Shown piece by piece: positions 45,992-53,885 of a DNA stretch of 64,000 bases; the first letter of the stretch is position 1, and each line of letters starts with the position of its first letter. This stretch comes from Conchocele bisecta (taxonomy: Eukaryota; Mollusca; Bivalvia; Lucinida; Thyasiridae). The stretch lies in contig CM055265.1 in the NCBI GenBank assembly GCA_029237695.1, forward strand, positions 46,189,056 through 46,253,055, read 5' to 3'. Under the pieces are notes generated by a model. It was not told the DNA's origin, did not search any database, and saw nothing but the letters and a program-made list of their open reading frames with translations. Position numbers and translations under genes: made by a program.

Positions 45992-46073
45992 TAAGTGAAG
46001 GCTTAGTGGGGTGGACCCAGAAGTGTTTTGCTGGCGCGGGTTCGAGCCTCGGTGGGACCTAAAACTTTTTTTT
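45992..46073 (+). ncRNA. Candidate Pol III transcript (tRNA-like) inside the element
   Basis: AGGCTTAGTGGG (45999-46010) fits the A-box in 11 of 12 positions and GGTTCGAGCCT (46039-46049) fits the B-box in 10 of 11, at tRNA-like spacing. Eight T follow at 46066-46073, a Pol III stop. CCAG/CTGG could form an anticodon-like stem with a 10-nt loop, and the T-arm has four pairs. The acceptor stem does not pair, so it is not a normal tRNA. Confidence 0.4.
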
Positions 46074-46189
46074 CTTTTTTTTTTAAATTGTTAATTTTAT
46101 AATTTTCTTTAAATTAATTAATAAATGTTTACTGTACCAATATAATTAATTTTAAAGAAAACTATAAAATTAATTATTTAATAAAAATA

Positions 46190-46800
46190 TTAATTTCCTC
46201 CGACTTTATCTCCAAGTTTTACCCTAAATTTATCCCAATCAGTACACTCAAGCTTGGGCATGGTGGCGCGTGCTTTTATTCTAATATCATTTTTTAATTT
46301 TTCATATCTCCCCATTTCTTCCACTACGGATTCAAACTCTAAATTTGATATTTTCTTATCGGCCAACGCTTTGGACACTATAACGTCGATGCTATTTTTC
46401 TTAGACCTGGCGAGAACAGATATTCTATCATGTTTTCTACATTTTTTCACGAGTTTTCCACCCGACGCCCTAATTACCATACAAAGTATTCCAGATAAAA
46501 GGGTAATTCCACTCAAAACCCCTGCAAGTGGAACCGTTACAATTGTAGATAGCGTTGCAGCAGTCCCCGCACCACTCATTACAGATAAACTTGCCAGAAC
46601 CGTACTAGATGCTTCATCAAAATCGGCCCGCGCTTATATTTTTTAGCGTGTCTTTTTCTATTTCTATATTCCCTAACTAAAATATCCTGCATAGCGACGA
46701 TATTATTTAACCTAAAATCTGAACTTCTTTCGTTAATTGGACACAGTGTTGATGGAGTGGTATTGACAATTGGAAGCGGTGATTCGTTCATGATTTTCAA
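46190..46800 (-). pseudogene. Small hydrophobic-then-basic protein gene, one frame break
   Basis: Two minus-strand frames: an N-terminal 73-residue frame from 46800 ending in a basic stretch (EYRNRKRHAKKYKR), and a 129-residue frame to 46190. The second opens with a Gly/Ala/Leu-rich membrane-like segment (TVPLAGVLSGITLLSGILC) followed by a charged helical region with KHDRISVLARSKKNSID and NLEFESVVEEMGRYEKLK. A one-base change near 46630 separates them. From memory, small proteins of this plan accompany similar integrase/polymerase elements in cnidarians; function unknown. Divergent to the integrase side. Confidence 0.55.
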
Positions 46801-46845
46801 TATATTTGTATTTACAAATTAAGTTCAATTAACAATGAGACAATA

Positions 46846-47154
46846 GTGGAAGAACTCGCTGGGTCAGCGATTATCGTAACAAAGTTAATAACACTACCTT
46901 TGGAAAGTCTAATTAGATCATCACCGGAGAACGAAACCACCGACGAACTATCTCCAGCGGGTTTAATGACTCCCGGGGGATTGGATGAATTAGATTTTCC
47001 TAAGTTCCTTCAGAACTTAACCCCCAATCGCGATTGTACTTCCAACAAAGGTTTATTATTAACGACGCAGTTACCGGACGATCTGGCGAGGGCATGTTGG
47101 AGATTGTCCGATATATTAGAATACATCACATACGATGAACACGCACAAACTTGA
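46846..47154 (+). CDS. Acidic small ORF upstream of the integrase
   Basis: 102 codons beginning with GTG; no ATG is in frame, so the true start is uncertain. Acidic, with SPENETTDELSPAGLMTPGG and DELDFPKFLQNL. It overlaps the integrase start by 20 bases (47135-47154), which suggests coupled expression or a former fusion. Not recognised. Confidence 0.4.
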   Translation: MEELAGSAIIVTKLITLPLESLIRSSPENETTDELSPAGLMTPGGLDELDFPKFLQNLTPNRDCTSNKGLLLTTQLPDDLARACWRLSDILEYITYDEHAQT

Positions 47155-48168
47155 TACCAAACTATCAGTTCGCCTAACGCGCAAGCTGGCGAACACGTAC
47201 TACAGCCCCCGCGGCTACTGGAAGGGACTCGCGGCCATCAAGAACCTCGCGGCGGCGACCAAGGTTTCAGAAAACGCTGTCAAGGAATGGCTCAAGAAGC
47301 AGGCCATCTGGCAGATCTATTTACCCGCGCCTCACAATATTCCGCGACCGAAATTCGACGTGCCGGTGCCGAACCAAGTTACCCAAGCGGATCTCCTGTT
47401 TCTCCCTCACGATCGCGTCGGTCGCAAGACGTACAAGTACGCACTGACAATCGTTGACGTGGCGAGTCGTTATAAGGAGGCTGAGCCGTTGGCCACTAAA
47501 GAGTCTAAGGAGGTGGCCGAGGCTCTTTCCCGAATATATAAGAGGAGTCCTCTCAAATGGCCGAATCTTCTCCAGGTCGATCCCGGCCGCCAGTTCATGG
47601 GCGCGGTCTCTCCTCTATTGTCAAAGCACGACGTTTCTGTCAGACGCGGGGCCGCGTCAACATCCACCGAGACCAGGGAATCGTGGAGCAGTTCAATCGA
47701 ACCCTGGCTGAGAGACTGTTCGGACACCAATATGCCAAAGAACTTGTAGACCCTCATTCGCTATCGACCGAGTGGGTGGCCAGACTGCCCGCCGTGGTCT
47801 CCGCACTGAACGGAGAGGTGACCAGATTGATAGGTAAGAAGCCTGTTGATGCTATCAAGTTTAAAAGGGTGACGAGCAAGCCCTCTGCCGTCTCGCGCGG
47901 GCGACCCGTTGGTTTAGAGGAGCAACGGCTTCCATCAGATATTGACGTCCGGTACCTCTATCAACCGGGAGAGCTCGAAGGTGGCAGCCGCCGCGCGACT
48001 GATCCCGTGTGGTCTCTCAATGTATATCATCTAGATCGATCTATTACCAAACCCGATGAGCACGTGCTCTACTATTTGGATGATGGGCCATCTCGAGGGT
48101 TTGTTCGCGAAGAACTTCTTATGGTGCCTTCTGACACCCAGCTACCCCCGGATCGTCAGATTCTTTAG
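47135..48168 (+). pseudogene. Polinton-type DDE integrase (rve fold), frame break
   Basis: Would cut and join element ends to chromosomal DNA. Frame 1 (47135-47749) has an N-terminal helical region with YYSPRGYWKGLAAI and WLKKQAIWQIYLPAP, then catalytic Asp in TQADLLFLPHD (residue 86) and in LLQVDPGRQF (residue 149). Frame 2 (to 48168) has the Glu in HRDQGIVEQFNRTL, about 35 residues after the second Asp, then ALNGEVTRL, VRYLYQPGELEGG and a chromo/SH3-like C-terminal stretch ending REELLMVP. The frame changes by one base in a GC-rich G run near 47650. ATG chosen because family similarity begins shortly after it. Stop overlaps the polymerase stop by 4 bases. Confidence 0.85.
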
Positions 48169-50861
48169 TATTCTCTCCTTTTTTCAGAGTTTTTTTTTTT
48201 TTTACCTATCCTATAGGCTCGGTGTGTAACCCGCTTCTCATCTCTCCTCTTGTCGTAGTACGCCGACAACCCCAACTTCTCCTGCTTGTACGTCTTCATC
48301 ACCCCGTTAATAATTCGGAATCCCCTGTTCTCCGCCATATCCCTACCCCCTTCGAGAGCACTCTTGTACCTTCCCCAAGTCAGATCGTTAGATCTCTTCG
48401 ACATCCCCTTGGCCGAGTGCTTAGATTTTCCATCACCACTCACGTAGTAACACTTGCTACACAGAGCGATGGCTCTATCCCCTTCGAATTCCAGCTTGAA
48501 CAGTCCCGGAGTTCTGTTGCTCCACACGTCCCACGCCAACCACTCGGTCTTCTCCTTATTGAACTTTCTCTTCATATTCTTTCTCACCACCGCCGCCAGC
48601 GTCTTCTCCGACAGCGCGAAGTACATGCTGTCAGTGTCCATCTGTATCAGTTCGAAATCTCCGCGATCCACGTACTTGTCCCAGAAGTCGTAGTAGAACT
48701 CCAGAATCTGGAGCTTGGCCAACTGGTAGACCGCTATGCCACACTGAAACGGTCTGTTGATCACCACTCGAGTCTTCCTGCTCGATATCTCGTAAGCCTC
48801 CCCAATCTCCTCCAGGTCTTCGAACCACGCCGACCTCAGTGCCCGGTCGACAGTCTTCTCATCCTTCGTATATGTGGTGTTCAGGTGTCTCTCTTGTGCC
48901 TCTATCAGCTTGCCACAACACGCGTTGCCAACTAGTTTGAATATCTCCGCCAACACCGCCTTGCTCTTGTCGACGTCCCCCGTCCGTCTGGCAGCGGTGA
49001 CCTCTTTAACGAACCATTGAAACGGTTTGCCGGGTGTGTAGTCTATCACCCTATGCACCGCCTTGACGATCAGACCGTGCTCCAGATACCACTTTAACAG
49101 CGGGGAGTATATGATCATCTTCTTGGCGGACATTGCCCCTACGAGCTTTCTCTGTCCTTCGACTCTTTTCCTCCCGGTCCCGGCCAGGTAGTCCTTCATG
49201 TGCTGTGGAACCTCGGTCTCGTCGACTTCTCGATTAACGAACAGCGGCGACATTTCCGAGAACTTGTCTCTCAACGTTTCCGGGACCTCTATATCCAACT
49301 CCGCAAATCCGAACCACTTTTCACTCCTGACCTTCCTCACGAAACAGTCTATATACGACTGTCTTTCCGGGTCGTCACACGTCCATATCGTCTCCTCCCC
49401 GCACGGCATGTCTTTCGACAGGGTAGACAGATACAGCGCATTGGCGTCGTACCCCAGCACCGCCTTGCACATCTTCTCCTCCCGACTACCTACCTGACCC
49501 CTGATCGTCGACCTGCCAGCCTCTGCGTATCTGCAGAACACTATGGACGGACCACCGACCAATCCCTGCTTCATCATCTCGTAAGTTTCAGACTTCGGCG
49601 ACCACAGCTCGGGCGTGTCCGCCGTCCCATCGATCGACCCGCGGAGTAGGTACTGAAGGGAAAGACCGGGCAGAGACACATCATCCTTGAGTATGTCCAC
49701 GCCTCTTCCCCTGTAGAACTCAGTCATTTTAGTCAGAGCCTCCAGGAACGGTCCTACATCTAAGTCGTTGTAGTGTTGCAACCATTCCTTGAACGTCTTC
49801 ATCCCATTTTCTCGGAATACCTTCTTACACTCTTTCCACTCGGACAACGACAGTAGGAACTCACCCTTCAACTTCAAGTACCACTCGGGATAGTCTGGCA
49901 GCCCCGGATGGTCGAGCTTGTCCGCGCTATCGAACCACTCGTACGGAAAGTGAGACTTTACCGTTTTACACTCGTACGCCTTAACCCACCGGTCGTATGT
50001 GGTACCGGGTCCCAGATACTGGATGATGTCGAGAAATCTAAACTCCGGGGTAAACAGAAACATCGTCGTGCTGGCTCTCTTTCCGACCATCACCTTATTC
50101 ACGGTGGCCGCCAACTTCTCTACAAAATACTGCTTGATGAGGTTCAGGTCGTACCTGCTACAGTTGAACCCCACCACCGGGACTTGGTCAATCCAAGAGA
50201 TAATCTTTGCTTGCTGAGACTTCGATAACATATCTATGTCGGCCGGCAGATACTTCTTCCTAACCCCCTCCCTGATTGCCTTGCCTCTCATCTGCAGCTC
50301 GGTCACGAACTTCTCGACTAGCGTGTCGGGATCTCGTTCGTATATGTGTGTGATCCCTTCATGCATCGTATCCCCCAACGACACCGATATAGGAACGTGC
50401 TCGACCTCGAAGGTCAGGTCTTTGGTGGGTCGAGTGGTTTTAGACTTGTCGAGATACGCCTCGAAGTCGTAGACTATCTGGTGAGGGTACAGAGTCGTCG
50501 CCTCCTCGCGCGGTGGTGCTGGATAGTGGGGATTCCCCTCATTCAACCACTCGCACTCCCACATCACCACCAGCTCGTAACCCGCCTCCCTTATCTTGGC
50601 GTCTTGGATTTTCGTCCTCCTGTACAGCGATCTCGCGTGACCTCTCCTGCAATGCGTCGGACACCCGTGCCAGTAACATCCGTGAAACTGAAACACGGTC
50701 TCGGTCTCGTGACAATAACCGTCGACCGGATCGCCGGCCACCCACCTCTCTCCACCGTGACCGCATCTCGCGTGATGTATGTGCTTTCCCACCCTCTCTT
50801 CTTCTCTATTCAACCATTGAATCGACCTCTCGCTCACTGACCCCTTGGGATAGAACGCCTT
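48165..50861 (-). CDS. polB: Protein-primed family B DNA polymerase, catalytic part
   Basis: An uninterrupted frame of about 899 codons after an in-frame TAG (50862-50864). Numbering from 50837: a Cys/His-rich nuclease-like region with TVFQFHGCYWHGC (47-59) and WECEW (93-97). Exonuclease motifs DFEAY (124), NCSRYDLNL (225) and YNDLDV (356). Palm motif A YDANALYL (463), motif B region KLVGNACCGK (634), motif C MDTDSMYF (733) and a KCYY/SAKG tail (795-811). Exo and palm residues look intact. The large insert between Exo III and motif C is expected of protein-primed enzymes of Polintons. It would replicate the element from its ends. No ATG lies just after the TAG; GTG at 50837 is the first alternative. 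Confidence 0.85.
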   Translation of the reverse strand, partial: KAFYPKGSVSERSIQWLNREEERVGKHIHHARCGHGGERWVAGDPVDGYCHETETVFQFHGCYWHGCPTHCRRGHARSLYRRTKIQDAKIREAGYELVVMWECEWLNEGNPHYPAPPREEATTLYPHQIVYDFEAYLDKSKTTRPTKDLTFEVEHVPISVSLGDTMHEGITHIYERDPDTLVEKFVTELQMRGKAIREGVRKKYLPADIDMLSKSQQAKIISWIDQVPVVGFNCSRYDLNLIKQYFVEKLAATVNKVMVGKRASTTMFLFTPEFRFLDIIQYLGPGTTYDRWVKAYECKTVKSHFPYEWFDSADKLDHPGLPDYPEWYLKLKGEFLLSLSEWKECKKVFRENGMKTFKEWLQHYNDLDVGPFLEALTKMTEFYRGRGVDILKDDVSLPGLSLQYLLRGSIDGTADTPELWSPKSETYEMMKQGLVGGPSIVFCRYAEAGRSTIRGQVGSREEKMCKAVLGYDANALYLSTLSKDMPCGEETIWTCDDPERQSYIDCFVRKVRSEKWFGFAELDIEVPETLRDKFSEMSPLFVNREVDETEVPQHMKDYLAGTGRKRVEGQRKLVGAMSAKKMIIYSPLLKWYLEHGLIVKAVHRVIDYTPGKPFQWFVKEVTAARRTGDVDKSKAVLAEIFKLVGNACCGKLIEAQERHLNTTYTKDEKTVDRALRSAWFEDLEEIGEAYEISSRKTRVVINRPFQCGIAVYQLAKLQILEFYYDFWDKYVDRGDFELIQMDTDSMYFALSEKTLAAVVRKNMKRKFNKEKTEWLAWDVWSNRTPGLFKLEFEGDRAIALCSKCYYVSGDGKSKHSAKGMSKRSNDLTWGRYKSALEGGRDMAENRGFRIINGVMKTYKQEKLGLSAYYDKRRDEKRVTHRAYRIGKKKKNSEKRREY

Positions 50862-51446
50862 CTAGTAGGCCGACTGTGGTCTCTCTACCCTCTTACCCGG
50901 ACATGTCACCACGGTCTTCCCACCCATGCAGGTGGTCGCGTGCCTGTGCATGTTACACGATTTTGTGATCCGTTGTAGACATCCGGTGCATCCGTACTCG
51001 TTCGTCATCTTGCGGAGGTTCGTTATGAGGAAAGAGTGACCTCCAAACATTCCTATCGTCATGATCTTCTCCCCAACCACGTCGTAATTTGCCGGAACCT
51101 TCATGAGGTACCACACTCCTTCGTCGGTGGGCTCGTAAACGCGAATGCCCATCTTGAAGTGCTCTTCGACCTTCTTAATATTTTCCAGTGGAATTCCCTT
51201 ACTATCCGGTCCGTTATCGTGACCGAGATATTCATGAGCTAGAGCTCGTGCCTTCTCACAACATCGGTCTGGTCTCCCTCCACGGTGGATGGCTATGCAC
51301 CTAAACAGACACAAGTAGTCGTCGTACGTGTCGACGGAATACATTCCCTTTTTCTGTCTTAACCAGTCTGGGAGTTTTCCCAGAGAAGTTGTTGAGCGTC
51401 GATGATCATCTTCACCTCGACCGATATCCAACGAACGAAGGTCCAT
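50862..51446 (-). pseudogene. Polymerase N-terminal part: OTU-like and zinc-finger region
   Basis: Same frame as the catalytic part, separated only by TAG at 50862-50864. Shows GKLPDWLRQKKGMYSVDTYD, DDYLCLFRCIAIH with a candidate catalytic Cys, and GHSFLIT with a candidate His about 95 residues later. That arrangement resembles OTU cysteine peptidases fused to Polinton polymerases (family knowledge; assignment inferred). A YGCTGC...H....C zinc finger follows near the end, then KRVERPQSAY. Similarity to the family starts near 51395; text upstream of that in this frame is out of phase. Confidence 0.65.
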
Positions 51447-51952
51447 TTTGTGTTTGGTCTATCAACTTTGTCGATGTCCATTCGACCTTTCTCTCTATCG
51501 GTTATCCAACTCTCCGCTTTGGAAATCTCGTTTATCCACGGACTACCCTTTGATTGTTTGTGATAGATCATCGTTTCGTCGGTCTCGATGTTCCTAATAC
51601 GATACGAGCACGAATACCTCAGATAACACGCCGTTGTCATCTCTGGGCGAATTTTATTCATTATGCGATTTTCGATCTCCCCATCTACCCCCCTCTCGAA
51701 AGTCCATACTATCTTCCTCCTACCCCTATCAACAGTTTCCCTAACTTCGGCTTCTTCGGCGAGAATCCTGGGACCCTCCTCCACCAAAGCTCTGGCGATA
51801 TCTCTCCTCCTCTTAGGAGGTCTCCCCACCAACCCTTGATAAATCTTATTGTAGTACGCCTTGTATAGGGGTTTTCTACGTGCGCTGGGATCTTCTTTTA
51901 CACGCTGCGCGTAAGCGGTGGCGCGCAGACTGGCCGTCGTCTCGTTCTCCAA
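51386..51952 (-). pseudogene. Polymerase N-terminal part: basic region
   Basis: The frame contains SLRATAYAQRVKED, GRPPKRRRDIARALVEEG, IVWTFERGVDGEIENRIM and KWTFVRWISVEVKMI before going out of phase with the OTU-like part near 51390 by one base. It lacks its own ATG; it joins its upstream neighbour out of phase near 51955. No separate domain recognised. Position suggests the terminal-protein or linker region. Confidence 0.55.
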
Positions 51953-52146
51953 TTTCTCGGAGCGTTTTCCGGGGGTCGGCGGGCAATCGTCCGGTCGAAA
52001 CCCAAAACCGCACGCCGCAGCCTCTCCTCGTAGACGACGGCTCGCGCGTCACTTATCCTATCTGCTATATCTTTCTTGAGTCTCAAACCTCTTAGGGAAA
52101 TTCCCCAACTCTTAGCTTGCTCTCTCATTTGCTTTATGGTAGACAT
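51898..52146 (-). pseudogene. Polymerase N-terminus: SAP-like segment
   Basis: Begins MSTIKQMREQAKSWGISLRG and continues GLRLKKDIADRI, a helix-turn-helix-like pattern close to SAP DNA-binding motifs; then ARAVVYEERLRRAV. ATG at 52146 is preferred over the upstream one at 52182 because the SAP-like pattern follows it and the TATACTGAGTATA palindrome ends exactly one base before it. The meaningful part stops near 51955, where a one-base change shifts the frame. Confidence 0.55.
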
Positions 52147-52414
52147 TATACTGAGTATAACCAATAGATTTTTTATCTTCAATAGGGTGTAAGTTTATAT
52201 TTTATTTGTAATAAATGTATGACAGATTGTTGTAATATACTTAGTATAACTTATGGATAACTTGTCTTTAATAGGGTGTCAGTTTATATTTGTGACAGAT
52301 TGCTGTATTTATACTAAGTATAACTTATGGATTTCTTATCTTTAATAGGGTGTCAGTTGTTATTTTATTCGTAATAAATGTATGACAGATTGTTGTATAT
52401 ATATACTGAGTATA
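52147..52414. promoter_or_regulatory. Four TATACTNAGTATA palindromes upstream of the polymerase
   Basis: Perfect 13-bp palindromes at 52147-52159, 52236-52248, 52310-52322 and 52402-52414, each followed at a short distance by AATAGGGTGT on the same reading. The block between the polymerase start and the right terminal repeat is made of these 75-90-bp units. Possible promoter or origin-type binding sites. Confidence 0.55.
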
Positions 52415-52645
52415 ACATAGGGATTCTTATCTCTAATAGGGTGTATCTTCTCATGTCATAAATATATGGTCTCGCGGTTGATGAAAAATATGTTCCATTC
52501 TTCTCATACATACCCGCCGAATAGTGGGGGGAAATACAAGTAGTATATAAGAGTCCACAATGATACCACCATGCGGTGGGGGGCACCGCGCGTAGCCGGT
52601 GCCTTCTAGAGGGTGGTGGTATCATTGTGACTCTTATATACTACT
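52392..52645 (-). repeat. Right terminal inverted repeat
   Basis: Complement of 44315-44568. Includes the fourth TATACTGAGTATA and the terminal hairpin. Confidence 0.9.
52539..52645. repeat. Right terminal hairpin
   Basis: Arms AGTAGTATATAAGAGTCCAC... and ...GTGACTCTTATATACTACT pair over about 32 bp with a single one-base bulge, cleaner than the left copy. The inner GGCACCG / CGGTGCC stem-loop is the same and in the same orientation relative to the element end. Confidence 0.85.
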
Positions 52646-52650
52646 TAAAC

Positions 52651-53885
52651 TGCAATTAAAAGCGGAGCGCAGCTCTAACTGCGCTATAATGCAATTCCGC
52701 AACCAACTCTTTGGACCGCAGTCACATGATTGCAGTCCGATTGCGGTCCAATTGCAATTAATGGGAACGCGAATTGCAATCCTGCGTTCCAGGAATTGCA
52801 ATTCGCCTGGTAAGAGAACCGCAGGCCACTCTGTATGCCATAAGCTCTTATGCACTTCGTGCAGGCGAGCTAAACATTGTTTGTTAGAAGCATTACAGGG
52901 TGTTTCAATGACGCTATGTCAAACAGTGCAGATATGGATTTACACTGGTCGCAAAGCCCATTAGCCCCATTTCTCCAGTCACAGAAACATTTATATATGT
53001 GCATAATAGAACGATATATTTTGGAAAGCTGTGTGGAGGTTGTGTGGCCCTAATATTATATATTGTACCGGGAAATCGCGTATGAGGCGTTCTGATTTTC
53101 CAAATGTTCAAGGGTAATGGACTCTATGTAGCTCATAAGCCCAATTCTCCGGTCACAGTCACATTTAACAACTAAAACATTTATGTTTCGCAAATTGTGC
53201 CGCCTGGTCCAATGCTAGCGGAAATATTTAAATGTGCATATACTCGTATACTCCTGTCTATCACAGTGTAAGAAAATAGAGAGTATAATTAACCTTGCTT
53301 GACTTCTCGGGCATCGATACGTTTGAGGAACATCTCTCGTCTACATCACCACCTGATGCCTTCCCCTCTTGTTCGGGTCGTTTTGGCTCTATAATATACA
53401 ACATAAGACACCTTTCAGTATACACAAAAGTAAATCCAATGACAGACCGGTAATATATGGAGCTACACTGGTCGCATAATCCCTAAGCTCCATTTCTCCA
53501 GTCACAGCCACATATATGTGTTGCGGAAACTTGTAATTTAATATAACACTAGTGGAATTGGTACACAATAATACATTAACACTTATGACGTTATGTGATT
53601 TATTATTCCTCTAAAGAACATATTGTGCCTAATCAATTAGAAAACAATTTTAATACATTTTGGAAATACCCTGTAGCACTCATATATATATATATGGGCC
53701 GCGCTCTGTGAAAACCAGCCTTAATGACAACGTCATGAAAGCCTGAAAATGACGTCGCAAAGTTACGCTTAATTTACCAACGTCACGTCGGATTTTGACA
53801 CTTGAAATAGTTGCGTCATTGCAATAAGTTGACGTTGTCCTATTTATAACCGTATTCTGCTTTGGAATTGGACTCAACATTTTGA
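52651..53885. other. Intergenic stretch with short dispersed repeats
   Basis: No gene. 52660-52810 is rich in ATTGCAATT and GCGGTCC words. Three copies of a repeat containing CCATTTCTCCAGTCACAG lie at about 52955-52985, 53125-53155 and 53485-53515. 53695-53745 holds the GGGCCGCGCTCTGTGAAAAC repeat with a TGACAACGTCATGAA inner palindrome. Confidence 0.6.

Larger units (their letters stand above)
44310..52650. mobile_element. Polinton/Maverick-related element (8.33 kb) with hairpin ends
   Basis: TAAAC at 44310-44314 and 52646-52650 flank inverted repeats of about 254 bp (44315-44568; 52392-52645) starting AGTAGTATATAAGA. Inside are a protein-primed DNA polymerase (minus, 52146-48165), an integrase (plus, 47135-48168), a hydrophobic/basic small protein gene (minus), a Cys/His-rich frame and small ORFs (plus), and a Pol III candidate. 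Polymerase plus retroviral-type integrase plus terminal repeats is the Polinton signature (family knowledge). Usual Polintons are 15-20 kb with capsid, ATPase and protease genes, and none is visible here. Several genes are broken. The 47.1-52.1 kb half is clearly richer in GC than its surroundings. Confidence 0.85.

Noticed and set aside
48222..50968. Several plus-strand ORFs up to 237 codons opposite the polymerase
   Set aside because: Antisense shadows of the GC-rich polymerase gene, with no recognisable domain.
51380..51400. Programmed -1 frameshift in the polymerase precursor
   Set aside because: The G/A-rich run here does not present a canonical X XXY YYZ heptamer in the incoming frame, and other genes in the element have similar one-base breaks.
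44310..52650. Capsid, packaging ATPase and protease genes of a full Polinton
   Set aside because: No reading frame with the expected length or motifs (Walker A/B, Ulp1-type protease, jelly-roll-size proteins) is present outside the genes listed.
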